A DNA stretch of 64,000 nt from Halostella salina (GCF_003675855.1 NZ_RCIH01000006.1:215961-279960); one strand, 5' to 3'; numbered from the stretch's first letter, positions 7,961-16,414 are shown. Made by a program: numbers and translations. Notes: generated by a model from the sequence alone, not told the origin.

Positions 7961-8904
7961 GTGCGCTCGTAGAGGACGACGCCGCCCTGTTCCGACCGGG
8001 TCACTTCGCCGCGGAGTTCGAGCACGTCGAGGTGGCCGACCGCCTCGCTCATCCCCGGGAACAGCTCGGTCAGGGGCAGGTCGCCGAAGAGATCCTCCAT
8101 CACGTCGACGGCGGTCGTCTTCCCGTCGACGGCCGCGAGGACGTTCTCCGAGCGGTCCTCGTGCTCGGCGCGGATCTCGGCGATGCGCTCGGCCGGCGCG
8201 TCGATGATCTCGCGGTGGCCCGGCAGGACGCGGTCGTAGCCGACCTCCCGCAGTTCGTCGAGCGAGTCGTTGAACGCCGGGAGGACCCGGGGACGCTCGG
8301 TGCCACGCTCCAGCGGCGGCTGGAGCAGCGGGTTCGGCGTGATGTCGGGCAACACCTGGTCGCCGACGACCGCCTCGCGGCCCCCCTCACCGTCGTACTC
8401 GAAGACCAGTTCGCCGGCGGCGTGGCCCTCGGCGGCCCGCGCGGTGACCGTCTGGTCTGCGACGGTGAGCTGGTCGCCGTCGGCCAGAACCCGGTCTGTC
8501 TCGCAGGAGGGCGCGTACTCCAGATACACCTCGGGGAGTTCGAGGACGGACTCGGCGGTCGACCGTGCCATCCCGTGGCGCTCGAAGCAGTCGACGAAGA
8601 AGTCCTGCTCGTACGATAGCCGCCCCGCGAAGTCGCCGACGATGTCGGCCGAGGCCCGGCTCGTGACGACCTGCGCGCCGGCGTCGCGAAAGCGGCGCGC
8701 CAGCCCGAAGTGGTCGGGATGGGGGTGGGTGACGAGCACGCGTTCGATGTCCGCGGGGGCGAGGTTCCGCGCTTCGAGTTCCCCGAGGAGGGCGGACCAC
8801 GCTTCCTCGCTGTCCGGACCCGGGTCGACCAGCGTCCGGCCGGCGAGGTAGGCGTTGACCGGCCCCACCTGAAACGGCGTCGGGATGGAGAGCCGACTGA
8901 ACAT
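7957..8904 (-). CDS. MBL-fold metallo-hydrolase
   Basis: 315 residues. The metallo-beta-lactamase signature THPHPDHFG is present, with later metal ligands in EGHAAGELVF, VVGDQVLPDITP and LPGHREIIDAP. A C-terminal region of about 70 residues resembles the winged helix of LACTB2-like hydrolases. The ATG at 8904 starts MFSRLSIPTPFQVGPVNAYL, the usual beginning; upstream in-frame sequence is not conserved-looking. It is the first gene of a two-gene operon with the amidohydrolase (ATGA overlap). The substrate is unknown; thioester or phosphodiester hydrolysis are family options. Confidence 0.85.
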   Translation of the reverse strand: MFSRLSIPTPFQVGPVNAYLAGRTLVDPGPDSEEAWSALLGELEARNLAPADIERVLVTHPHPDHFGLARRFRDAGAQVVTSRASADIVGDFAGRLSYEQDFFVDCFERHGMARSTAESVLELPEVYLEYAPSCETDRVLADGDQLTVADQTVTARAAEGHAAGELVFEYDGEGGREAVVGDQVLPDITPNPLLQPPLERGTERPRVLPAFNDSLDELREVGYDRVLPGHREIIDAPAERIAEIRAEHEDRSENVLAAVDGKTTAVDVMEDLFGDLPLTELFPGMSEAVGHLDVLELRGEVTRSEQGGVVLYERT

Positions 8905-9144
8905 TACGACCACGATACGCCCGGCCACGGCTAAAGAGGTTGTGCAACCGGGAACCTCCGAAGAGGAGTTGCCGGCACCGACGCGGCACGGTCGGCGCGC
9001 CGTCGTGGTGGTCTGGCGGGACTGTGCCACGACCGGCCGCGCTCGACCGTGGATGCCCACGGTCAGTACCCTTACAGAGTCGGCGGGACGGCGGTGAGAC
9101 GGCATGACCCCGAACGTCCGCGCGCCATCAGCGCCCCCGCGGTT

Positions 9145-9158
9145 TTAGGTTCGCCTAA
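9145..9158. promoter_or_regulatory. DtxR-family-like operator
   Basis: TTAGG-TTCG-CCTAA is a perfect inverted repeat inside the TTTTAGGTTCGCCTAAGAA context. It resembles the binding sites of DtxR/SirR/Idr metal-dependent repressors. It lies about 105 bp before the DUF7553 TATA element and 240 bp before the MBL start, so the regulated promoter is not obvious. Confidence 0.5.
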
Positions 9159-9248
9159 GAAATTCAAAAACGCTTCGGTTTCGGCTGACCTAAAAACACG
9201 CCTCGGGCCGACTGACCTATCGACGACCAATTCTGTCCTCCCACAAAG

Positions 9249-9257
9249 GATATATTC
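9249..9257 (+). promoter_or_regulatory. TATA element of DUF7553 gene
   Basis: GATATATTC is centred about 26 nt before the ATG at 9279, the spacing expected for a leaderless haloarchaeal transcript. This favours 9279 over the out-of-frame ATG at 9275. Confidence 0.6.
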
Positions 9258-9278
9258 TCTCCCGGCGTACTGTCATGT

Positions 9279-9533
9279 ATGAACAAGCACTTCGAAGACG
9301 CTCGGTACTACATCAAGCGAGCGGGCGAACAGGCCAAGAAAGGCGTCAGCGAGGAACTCGAACCCGTCGAGGAACGGTTCCGCGAACTGACCGGCCGCGA
9401 GGAGGAGCCGGAGCCGAGCCGCCTCGACAGGGTCCGCGAGGACCTGGAAGAGATCGAACAGCGCGCCGAGGGCGAGGCCAAGGAGGCCGTCGCGGACGCA
9501 CGCGAGCGGCTTCGCCGCTACCGGGAAGACTGA
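9279..9533 (+). CDS. DUF7553 family protein
   Basis: 84 residues, MNKHFEDARYYIKRAGEQAK at the start and then highly charged helices with many Glu, Arg and Lys in heptad-like order (EELEPVEERFRELTGR, REDLEEIEQRAEGEAKEAV). It is probably an all-helical coiled coil. Proteins of this size and start are widespread in haloarchaea; the function is unknown. A strong TATA element and metal-type operator upstream suggest regulated, possibly abundant expression. A T-run at 9546-9550 probably ends the transcript before the tRNA gene. Confidence 0.8.
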   Translation: MNKHFEDARYYIKRAGEQAKKGVSEELEPVEERFRELTGREEEPEPSRLDRVREDLEEIEQRAEGEAKEAVADARERLRRYRED

Positions 9534-9543
9534 CTTTCGGAAC

Positions 9544-9550
9544 CCTTTTT
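9544..9550 (+). terminator. T-rich terminator
   Basis: CCTTTTT lies 11-17 nt after the DUF7553 stop codon, consistent with an archaeal oligo-T terminator. It also sits in the upstream region of the tRNA gene. Confidence 0.4.
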
Positions 9551-9576
9551 ACGGCGACGGCGGTACGTTCTCGTGC

Positions 9577-9651
9577 GGGTTGGTGGTCTAGCCCGGTTAT
9601 GACGGCTCCTTCACACGGAGCAGGTCGGCGGTTCGACTCCGCCCCAACCCA
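9577..9651 (+). tRNA. tRNA-Val (anticodon CAC)
   Basis: The acceptor GGGTTGG pairs with CCAACCC, and the discriminator is A. The anticodon arm is GCTCC-TTCACAC-GGAGC, giving anticodon CAC (Val, GUG codon). The T arm is GGCGG-TTCGACT-CCGCC. The D arm shows the TAGCCCGGTTA loop. CCA is not encoded. No intron is visible. The last 22 nt are nearly duplicated about 100 bp downstream. Confidence 0.95.
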
Positions 9652-9750
9652 TTTCGCGTTTTGCGACGAACGGACGTGAGGAGCAACGCGAAGCGTTGGG
9701 CGGATCGAACCCTGCCAGTCGCGCGCAACGGAGTGAGCACGTCTGGCTCC

Positions 9751-9772
9751 GGTTCGACGCCGCCCCGACCCA
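9751..9772 (+). repeat. Partial copy of the tRNA-Val 3' end (att-like)
   Basis: These 22 nt match the tRNA-Val 3' end (9630-9651) at 20 positions. Between the two copies is a structured spacer with a CAACGC-GAA-GCGTTG hairpin (9684-9698). This is the usual look of an attachment-site scar left by an element that integrated into the tRNA gene and was lost. Confidence 0.5.
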
Positions 9773-9777
9773 CTCGT

Positions 9778-10083
9778 TTACTCCATCCCCGACGACCGGG
9801 CAGGAGCCACGAAGCCGTACAGGATCGACAGCATTCCGGCCACCTCGCCGGTCTGGGTGATGATCCCGACGACAGCGGTGGAGATCGGAAGGACCTGCCC
9901 GAGCAGGAAGATACCGCCGGGGACGCCGAACGTCAGGACGAACCCGGCCGCGATGAACAGCATCGGGCGGCTGTCGTTCCGTCTGGCCCCGGTGTAGGCG
10001 ACGTAGGCGATGCCGAGCGCGAGCGCGACGACGACGTAGTCCGAGACGAGAAACAGGAGCTGGAGCGAGGTGAGTTCAGTCAT
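9778..10083 (-). CDS. DUF7521-like small membrane protein
   Basis: 101 residues with about three membrane helices: LLFLVSDYVVVALALGIAYV, MLFIAAGFVLTFGVPGGIFL and VVGIITQTGEVAGMLSILYG. The start MTELTSLQLLF at 10083 overlaps the end of the upstream winged-helix gene by 8 nt, so the two are translated together. This pairing of an HTH gene and a three-helix membrane protein is frequent in haloarchaea. The membrane protein may sense a signal for, or be controlled by, the regulator. Function unknown. Confidence 0.75.
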   Translation of the reverse strand: MTELTSLQLLFLVSDYVVVALALGIAYVAYTGARRNDSRPMLFIAAGFVLTFGVPGGIFLLGQVLPISTAVVGIITQTGEVAGMLSILYGFVAPARSSGME

Positions 10084-10423
10084 ACAGTCCCTCCACGAAG
10101 TCGGTAAAGCGGTCGGCGGCACGCTGTCGCGTCGTCACGGTGACTTCGAGGCCGTCGTCCGTGAGGTTCACAACGACCTTGTCGAGCGTCGCGGCATACA
10201 CCGTTCGCTGCTGGCCGTCGGCGTCGAGTTCCGTTCGCTTTTCGAGCAGGTCCTGGTCGGTGAGGTCGTCCAGCCGACGGAACACCGTCGCCCGGGACGC
10301 CGAACACGTCTCCGTCAGTTCCGCTGCCGTCATGGGTTGGTCGTGAGTCCGTTTGAGGATCGTCTGCGTGCAGTCGTCTTCGAGGAGCCGCGCGACGGTG
10401 TCCAGTCGGTTCGACTGCGCCAC
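10076..10423 (-). CDS. ArsR-like winged-helix regulator
   Basis: 115 residues. The helix-turn-helix is MTAAELTETCSASRATVFRR followed by LDDLTDQDLLEKRTELDADG and a beta wing (QQRTVYAATLDKVVVNLTDD). A TATA-like TTTTATATT (minus strand, about 10447-10455) lies about 28 nt before the start, and a 17-nt palindrome at 10463-10479 sits just upstream of that box, between this gene and the divergent membrane-protein gene. The protein probably represses its own promoter and the divergent one. The same palindrome precedes an SdpI-like gene at 60898. Confidence 0.8.
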   Translation of the reverse strand: MAQSNRLDTVARLLEDDCTQTILKRTHDQPMTAAELTETCSASRATVFRRLDDLTDQDLLEKRTELDADGQQRTVYAATLDKVVVNLTDDGLEVTVTTRQRAADRFTDFVEGLYD

Positions 10424-10462
10424 GCTACCGATTCGTGGCGAGGGGAATATAAAATCGGGGCA

Positions 10463-10479
10463 CGTCTCAGCGCGTGAGA
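10463..10479. promoter_or_regulatory. Shared palindromic operator, copy 1
   Basis: CGTCTCAGCGCGTGAGA, with arms TCTCA and TGAGA (GTCTCA and TGAGAC if one more base is counted), lies between divergent promoters. It is identical over 17 nt to 60839-60855. Its end is 44 nt from the ATG at 10523; in the second copy the distance is 43 nt. Confidence 0.6.
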
Positions 10480-10522
10480 CCGCACGGGGATGTTTATCGG
10501 CCCGCCGGGCGAACCGTCTCGT

Positions 10523-10843
10523 ATGTCGGTCCCCGAATCGATCGCCGTCGAATGGCTCGTGGCTGGAGCGTTCGTCACCGCGCTGGGCGCGCTCATCCGG
10601 TTCCGAAACTGGACGTTCCTGGTGGCGGGGTACGACGACAGCACGGACGTTCCGGAGAACGTGGTCGCGAACATGGTCGGGAACATGGTGTTGCGCGTCG
10701 GTATCGGCGTGTCCGTGTTCGGCGTCGTCGCCTCGTACGTCGACCTGCCGACGTACCTCGCGCTGGTCGTCGAGGTCGTGATCGTGGCCGAGGTGGTCCG
10801 GACGATCTACAGACTGAACACCTACGCACCGTCCAACGGATGA
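10523..10843 (+). CDS. DUF3784-like small membrane protein
   Basis: 106 residues, three predicted membrane helices. The segment LIRFRNWTFLVAGYDDSTDV between helices 1 and 2, then ENVVANMVGNMVLRVGIGVS, resembles DUF3784 family proteins. The ATG at 10523 is preferred over 10490 because a TTTATCGG box about 30 nt upstream gives a leaderless start. The stop overlaps the next start (ATGA). A 17-nt palindrome lies just upstream of the promoter. Function unknown. Confidence 0.7.
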   Translation: MSVPESIAVEWLVAGAFVTALGALIRFRNWTFLVAGYDDSTDVPENVVANMVGNMVLRVGIGVSVFGVVASYVDLPTYLALVVEVVIVAEVVRTIYRLNTYAPSNG

Positions 10844-12333
10844 CCGCGAACGGCCTCAGCAGACGGACGGTGCTCAGGCTCGCCGGTGCCGGCGGACTCG
10901 TCACTCTCGCCGGCTGTGGCGGGTCTGGCGACGATGCGACGACCACGACGACCGATGGGTCGAACGAAACCACGACGCTCCTGACGACGAGCGACGGTAC
11001 GTCGGCGTCGCCGACGGCGCGGCCGGGAACCGGGACGACGCAGCCGACAACGGGAACCACCACCCCCGAAGCGACCGTTGCCGGGCTGGAGACGACGGCC
11101 CGTCGCTTCGTGACCGACCTCGCGAGCGGCGACTACGGGGCGGCCCGGAGCGCCTTTGCTCCGAGCGCCCGGGAGCAGGTGTCGACCGACCAGCTCGAAA
11201 CGGTCTGGACCTCGCTCGAACGGGCTGCCGGGCGGTTCGTTCGGATCGCCACGACGGAACACGGGACGGTCGAGGGGCGGGACCTGATCAGCGTGACGGT
11301 ACAGTTCCGGAACGCCCGGCAGGTCCTCAACCTCGTGTTCGACGACGAGGGGGCCGTGATCGGCTTCCGGGTCGCCGGGTCGCCGGACACGGGCGGGTCG
11401 TGGTCGCCGCCGGCGTACGCGGACCGCGACGCGTTCGCCGAGACCGAGGTGTCCCTGTCGGCGACCGACTCGTGTTCGCTCCCCGGGACGCTCACGATGC
11501 CGGCCGGCGAGGGGCAGGTGCCGGGCGTCGTGCTGGTCCACGGCTCCGGGCCGAGCGACCGCGACGGGACCATCGGCCCGAACAAGCCGCTGAAGGACCT
11601 CGCGTGGGGGGTGGCGAGCCGGGGCGTGGCCGTGCTCCGGTACGAGAAGCGGACCGCGGCCTGCCGGGTCGACCCGGCGACGGTGACGATAGATGCCGAG
11701 GTGACCGACGACGCGCTCACGGCGCTGGCCCGGCTTCGGGAGGCGGAGCGCGTCCGCCCCGGCGACACCTGCGTCGTCGGTCACAGCCTCGGCGCGATGC
11801 TCGCCCCGCGGATCGTTGCGCGGTCGGAGCAACTCGCCGGCGGCGGTATGCTCGCGCCGCCGGCGCGTTCGCTGCTCGACCTCCAGATCCAGCAGTACGA
11901 GTATCTGGCGACCCTCGACGGCTCCGTCAGCGACCTGGAGCGCGAGCGGATCGACGCCGTCCGTGACGCCGTCGAACGGATCCGCGCGGGCGAAGTCGCG
12001 GAGGGCGAACTCGTCCTCAACGCGCCGCCGGGCTACTGGGAGAGCCTGGAGTCGTACGACCAGGTCGAGACGGCGGCCTCTCTCTCCCGTCCGCTGTTCA
12101 TCGCACAGGGCGGCCGCGACTACCAGGTCACCGTCGAGGAGGACTTCCGGCGGTGGCGGGACGCGCTGACGCGGGCGAACGTCACGTTCGAGCGCTACCC
12201 GGACCTCAACCACCTGTTCATGCCGGGGGAGGGGACGCCGAACCCGAGCGAGTACTATCGGCCGAACCACGTTGCCGAGGCGCTCGTGGCCGACCTGGCG
12301 ACGTGGGTCCGCGGCGTCACTGGGACGGGGTGA
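10840..12333 (+). CDS. Tat lipoprotein alpha/beta hydrolase with DUF3887-like domain
   Basis: 497 residues. The N-terminus SRRTVLRLAGAGGLVTLAGC is a twin-arginine signal with lipobox, followed by a Thr-rich linker to about residue 85, so the enzyme is anchored outside the membrane. Residues of about 90-190 (RFVTDLASGDYGAARSAFAP...) resemble the DUF3887 substrate/peptidoglycan-associated domain often fused to such hydrolases. The alpha/beta hydrolase follows: oxyanion strand VLVHGSGPSDRDG, nucleophile elbow GHSLGAM, then FIAQGGRDYQV and PDLNHLFMPG, supplying the Asp and His of the triad. It is coupled to the preceding membrane protein by ATGA overlap. The substrate is unknown; esterase or peptidase activity is likely. 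Confidence 0.88.
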   Translation: MTANGLSRRTVLRLAGAGGLVTLAGCGGSGDDATTTTTDGSNETTTLLTTSDGTSASPTARPGTGTTQPTTGTTTPEATVAGLETTARRFVTDLASGDYGAARSAFAPSAREQVSTDQLETVWTSLERAAGRFVRIATTEHGTVEGRDLISVTVQFRNARQVLNLVFDDEGAVIGFRVAGSPDTGGSWSPPAYADRDAFAETEVSLSATDSCSLPGTLTMPAGEGQVPGVVLVHGSGPSDRDGTIGPNKPLKDLAWGVASRGVAVLRYEKRTAACRVDPATVTIDAEVTDDALTALARLREAERVRPGDTCVVGHSLGAMLAPRIVARSEQLAGGGMLAPPARSLLDLQIQQYEYLATLDGSVSDLERERIDAVRDAVERIRAGEVAEGELVLNAPPGYWESLESYDQVETAASLSRPLFIAQGGRDYQVTVEEDFRRWRDALTRANVTFERYPDLNHLFMPGEGTPNPSEYYRPNHVAEALVADLATWVRGVTGTG

Positions 12334-12565
12334 GGCGGGCGGCGATCCGTCAGGACGGGGAGACACCGGGCGGCCGACTCGGCGCGGGCGAACCGCCACG
12401 GCCCGCGTCCGTGACTCGACGACTGCCCGCGGTTTGAGCCGATCGCTGGCCGTAATCGTTTTCAAACTCTCGGCAGAATGGGGCCGGTATGTTCCCCGTC
12501 AGAACTGCTAGCAGTGACCACGTACGTGGTGCCGCCCGCAGCGTCGGGACGGGAGCGGGACAGCC

Positions 12566-13737
12566 ATGAACGAGATGGCCGTCCCACGGCGGCGACACGA
12601 CCCCGAACCCGACGAGCCGATCGAGGTGCTGCTGGTCGACGACAACGAGGAGTGGGCGACGGTTCTGGCCGACGATATCGAGGAGCGCGAGCCGGCGATG
12701 CAGGTCACCGTCGCCGGGGGAGCGAACGAGGCGACTCGCGGCTGCTGCCACGCGTCGTTGAGGGGACCGACACCGACTACGTCGAGAACCGGGAGTTCTG
12801 TACCGAGACGGACGGGACCGAAAGCGAGCCGAGCGTCTGGGCGGTCCGGATAGGGGAGCCGAAGTTCGTTCAGGACTTCCGCGACCTGTTCGAGACGCCG
12901 TGGCGCGACGCGGCGATCGAGCACGGGTACCGCTCCGGGGCGGCGCTCCCGTTGCTTCACGACGGCATCCCGTTCGGCGTGCTGGCGGTGTACCACGAGG
13001 AACCCAACCGGTACGACGGGGCCGAGCGACAGCTGTTGACCGACCTCGCGGACACGGTCGCGTTCGCGATCCACAGCCTCGAAGCCGGCCGGGCGCTCTC
13101 GTCGGACCGCGTTCACGAGGCGACGCTTCAGGTGAGCGGCGACGGGTACTACCTGCTGGACGTCGTGAGCGAGGCAGCGCCCGGGGCCGCCGACGCCGCG
13201 GTGACCGTACAGGGGACGATGCCCACCGGCGACGGCGAACTGCTCCAGTACCTCCGCCTCGACGGGATCCCGGTGGAGGCGTTTCGGACGGCGGTCACGG
13301 ACATCGGTGGGGACGACACCCCCCGATTCCAGGTCACGGTGTCGGGGGCCGTCCCGGAGGTCGACCTCGCGTCGCTGGGTGCCGTGGTGCGCTCGGCCTC
13401 GGTCACGGCGACGAGCGCGGTGCTGGAGGCCGAACTCCCCGCGAAACGCGACCGGCGCTCCTTCGTGGACGTGCTGGAAGAGCGGTACGGGTCGGCGACG
13501 ATGCTGTCCTGTGTCGAAGCAGAACGGGAGGAGACGGCGCGAATCCGGGTCGACACGCACGCGCTCACCGAGAAGCAGGCAACGTCGCTGGAGGCGGCGT
13601 TTCATCACGGCTACTTCGAGTAGCCGCGGCAGAGTTCGGCGACCGAGGTGGCCGAGTCGCTCGGCATCGCCCACTCCACGTTCCTCCAGCATCTCCGGAC
13701 GGCCCAGCAGAAGCTGTTCGGGAGCCTCTACGGCTAG
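12566..13737 (+). pseudogene. Bat-type HTH_10 response regulator, decayed
   Basis: The first frame encodes a receiver-domain start, IEVLLVDDNEEWATVLADDI, for about 55 codons. Homology then jumps to another frame near 12735-12750 in the middle of a GAF domain (FRDLFETPWRDAAIEHGYRS, then GIPFGVLAVYHEEPNRYDGA), continues through a bacterio-opsin-activator-type domain, and meets TAG at 13621-13623. After that stop the same frame continues as PRQSSATEVAESLGIAHSTF to 13737, the expected HTH_10 helix. In relatives the position of the TAG is usually Trp, so a TGG to TAG change is likely. Internal deletion, frameshift and nonsense codon together make this a pseudogene. Confidence 0.8.
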
Positions 13738-13879
13738 ACGAAGTTCGTCGGCAGACCCGGTGCAGGCGGCGGAACTGCTGGACGAACCCGGGACCGCGGA
13801 CGAGCGAGCCGAGGACGGTAGCGAGTAGCGGCGACCTCGGAAAGCATTTATCCGCCGGCCGGCCACCCTTTCGCAACGA

Positions 13880-14080
13880 ATGTCCGACGACCAGCCCGAC
13901 GTGCCGGTAATCTGTCCCAAGTGCGACACGCGGACGCAGGTGCCGCTCGACGACGTGTCCGAGTCGGTCGCTCGCCACAACGACCAGCTTCACGACGGCG
14001 AGGCGGTGGCCGAGGTCGACCCGGCGATCAGGGAACACCTCGCGGACCGGGTCGCGGAGGACATCGGCCTGCTCGACTGA
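13880..14080 (+). CDS. Small conserved haloarchaeal protein with CxxC
   Basis: 66 residues, MSDDQPDVPVICPKCDTRTQ followed by VPLDDVSESVARHNDQLHDG and an acidic C-terminus. One CPKC knuckle and a later His could bind a metal, but a full zinc ribbon is not visible. A TATA-like GCATTTATCC about 31 nt before the ATG supports a leaderless start. No known function. Confidence 0.7.
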   Translation: MSDDQPDVPVICPKCDTRTQVPLDDVSESVARHNDQLHDGEAVAEVDPAIREHLADRVAEDIGLLD

Positions 14081-14117
14081 AGCGGCCACCGGTGACGAGC
14101 CAGCGCCGCGGGGGGCG

Positions 14118-15803
14118 TCAGTCGTGCACCAGCACGTCCACGACGGAGGGGCCGTCCTCGGCCAGCGCGTCCGCGACGGCGGGCACGATGTTCTCTGGCG
14201 TTTTTACCTGCGTGGCGGCTGCGCCGTGGCTCTCGGCATTGGCCACGAGGTCGACAGCGGGGTCGAAGTCGACGCCGACGAGCGACTCGGCAGCGTCGTC
14301 GCCGAGCAGGTCGGCCGCATTGTCCTTCAGGATGCGGTAGTTGCGGTTGTCCGGGACGACGACGGTCAGGTCGACGCCGTGGCGCGCCGCGGAGTAGATC
14401 GCCTGCGGATAGTAGAGGTAGGAGCCGTCCCCGACGAAGCCGACCACGTCCCGCGGCTCCGCCCGCTCGCTTTCGGCGACCGCCGCGCCGACGGCGGCGG
14501 GCAGGCCGTAGCCCAGCCCGCCGCCTTTGTTCGAGATCAGTCCGCCCTCCTCCAGCGGCCAGCGCGTCAGCAGGGGGTATTTCGCGGTGACGCCCTCGTC
14601 GACGACGTAGGCGTCGGGCGCGGCCGCGAGCAGTTCGTCGACGAGTTCGGCCTTCGACGGACGCGGGTCGTCCGGGGCGTCGTCCTCGCCCATCGCCCGG
14701 ACCGTCCCGGCCATGGACTCCCGGAGCGCCCGGACCTGCTCGACGCGGTTCTCGCGGACCGTCCCGTCGAGGCGGTCCCGAACGGCGTCCGCCACATCGG
14801 ACAGGGCGAGGCCGGGGTCGCCGAGCACCGCGGCGTCGGCCGGCTGGTTCTTCCCGACCTGCCACGCGTCGTCGCTGACGTGGATGCAGGTCGTGTCCGG
14901 ATCGACCAGCGGGCGCTCGTGACGGGTCAGCGTCGTGTTGGTCGAACAGCCCGCAAAGAGGAGCGTGTCGGTCTCCATGAGCGTCGCCGCCATCCCCTCG
15001 TCCGGCGGGACGAAGGTGACCCACTGCTCGTGCTCGGTCGGGAAGTCGACCTCCGAGGCGAGGATCTCGCCGAACACGCGAAGCCCCGCGGCCTCGGCGA
15101 GTTCGACCGCGGCGTCGACGCCGCCCTCCGACCGGGCGACGCCGTCGCCGACGACCATCGCCGGCGCGTCGGCGGCTGCGAGCAGTTCCGCCGCCCGGTC
15201 GACCTGCGCGGGGTCGCCCCGGCCCGCGTTCGGGATCGGCCCGAGCGGTTCCGGATCAGCGTCGGTCTCGGCGGTCGTCACGTCCAGGGGGAGCGCGAGG
15301 AAGACGGGGCCGGTCGGCGGCGTGAGCGCGACGCGGAATGCCCGGCGGAGCATCGTCGGGAGCGCCGAAACGTCCAGTACCTCCGCACTCCACTTCGTGA
15401 AGTTCTCCGCGAGGTCGACCAGGTCGCCGGAGAGGATCGGCTCCTCGTGGCGGAAGTCGGTGCTGTGGTTGCCGGCGGTGACGACCAGCGGCGCGCCGGC
15501 CATCCGGGCGGCGTAGAGGTTGCCGAGGCCGTGGGCGACGCCGGGCGCGATGTGGAGGTTGGCGACGCCGACCGGCAGCACGCTCGGGTCGTCGTGAGCG
15601 TGGTAGCGCCGGGTGCTGGCGTACCCGCCGGCCATCCCGACGGCAACGTCCTCGTGCAGGCCGAGCACGTACTCAAGGTCGCTCCCGCCGAGCGCCGAGA
15701 CGAGCGGCAGCTCCGTCGTGCCGGGGTTGCCGAAGACGCGCTCGACGCCGTACCGCTCCAGCGCCTCGACGAACAGCTCCGCGCCGGTGCGTGTCGTTCC
15801 CAT
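14118..15803 (-). CDS. Thiamine pyrophosphate enzyme, benzoylformate decarboxylase-like
   Basis: 561 residues with the three-domain architecture of TPP-dependent decarboxylases and acetolactate synthases. The pyrimidine-binding domain starts GAELFVEALERYGVERVFGN with the conserved Glu in GLHEDVAVGMAGGYA. The pyrophosphate-binding motif is VGDGSYLYYPQ...NRNYRIL near 450-485. The second position of the catalytic region and the absence of an FAD-type middle domain favour a 2-oxoacid decarboxylase (benzoylformate or related) over biosynthetic acetolactate synthase. No regulatory subunit is nearby. The start MGTTRTGAEL at 15803 is preferred over an upstream in-frame extension. Confidence 0.85.
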   Translation of the reverse strand: MGTTRTGAELFVEALERYGVERVFGNPGTTELPLVSALGGSDLEYVLGLHEDVAVGMAGGYASTRRYHAHDDPSVLPVGVANLHIAPGVAHGLGNLYAARMAGAPLVVTAGNHSTDFRHEEPILSGDLVDLAENFTKWSAEVLDVSALPTMLRRAFRVALTPPTGPVFLALPLDVTTAETDADPEPLGPIPNAGRGDPAQVDRAAELLAAADAPAMVVGDGVARSEGGVDAAVELAEAAGLRVFGEILASEVDFPTEHEQWVTFVPPDEGMAATLMETDTLLFAGCSTNTTLTRHERPLVDPDTTCIHVSDDAWQVGKNQPADAAVLGDPGLALSDVADAVRDRLDGTVRENRVEQVRALRESMAGTVRAMGEDDAPDDPRPSKAELVDELLAAAPDAYVVDEGVTAKYPLLTRWPLEEGGLISNKGGGLGYGLPAAVGAAVAESERAEPRDVVGFVGDGSYLYYPQAIYSAARHGVDLTVVVPDNRNYRILKDNAADLLGDDAAESLVGVDFDPAVDLVANAESHGAAATQVKTPENIVPAVADALAEDGPSVVDVLVHD

Positions 15804-15873
15804 GCCACACGTCTCGGGGGCGACCCACAAATGCGCTGTCCCGGCCGGCGCGGGACGGCGACGGCCGCCGCGG

Positions 15874-16347
15874 TCAGGACCGCAGTGCGGTCGGGTGCAG
15901 GCGCTCTGCCCGCCACAGCAGGCCGAGACAGGCCGCCCACAGGGCGAAGGTTACCGGCGCGGAGTGGCCGCCGAGGACGACGCCGTAGAACTCGTCGGTG
16001 AGGGGGTACAGGAGCGGCACGCCCATCGGCGTCGTCGCGTCGATGGCCAGCTGCGAGGCGTAGCCGACGCCGAGGCCGGCCGCGGGCCGCCGACCGCCGA
16101 CCGCTGCCACGAGTGCGGTGACGACCGCCAGCGCGAGCAGGGTGTGGGTGATCCCCCGGTGGACGAGCGGGAACCCCCACGCTGCGGGCAGGAGCAGGTC
16201 CGCGTCGGCGAGCACGCCCCCGACCAGCCCCGCCCGGGGTGCGTCGAACAGGCCCGCGCCGAGCGCGTAGCCCACGAACGCGTGGGTGAGGAGGGCGACG
16301 ACGAGGAAGGCGGTGTGGCCGCCCGGGAGGCTGTGGAAGAGCGTCAC
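15874..16347 (-). CDS. YdjM-family membrane-bound metal-dependent hydrolase
   Basis: 157 residues from a GTG start. Four or five membrane helices carry the family signature: GGVLADADLLLP, HRGITHTLLAL and GYASQLAIDATTPMGVPLLY, in which Asp and His residues form a putative metal site. YdjM-like proteins are widespread membrane proteins of poorly known role, linked in bacteria to the SOS response. It is convergent with nothing and stands alone between the TPP enzyme and the DUF262 gene. Confidence 0.85.
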   Translation of the reverse strand: MTLFHSLPGGHTAFLVVALLTHAFVGYALGAGLFDAPRAGLVGGVLADADLLLPAAWGFPLVHRGITHTLLALAVVTALVAAVGGRRPAAGLGVGYASQLAIDATTPMGVPLLYPLTDEFYGVVLGGHSAPVTFALWAACLGLLWRAERLHPTALRS

Positions 16348-16414
16348 CGGTCCAGGATCCGGTCCCGGAGGTAAAAGCTCCGACGGTCGGCGCGGGGCAC
16401 TGGCTGCGGATGGG

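Larger units (their letters stand above)
8905..9278. other. Intergenic region with operator-like sites
   Basis: A 374-bp gap between divergent genes. The right half is AT-rich and holds a perfect TTAGG-N4-CCTAA box (9145-9158), two CTGACCTA direct half-sites (9185-9192 and 9212-9219) and the TATA element of the DUF7553 gene. The left half shows nothing that I can name. Confidence 0.55.

Noticed and set aside
13621..13623. In-frame TAG read as pyrrolysine or selenocysteine-like recoding
   Set aside because: No recoding signal or Pyl genes are visible and the same gene carries a frameshift and deletion, so decay is the better explanation.
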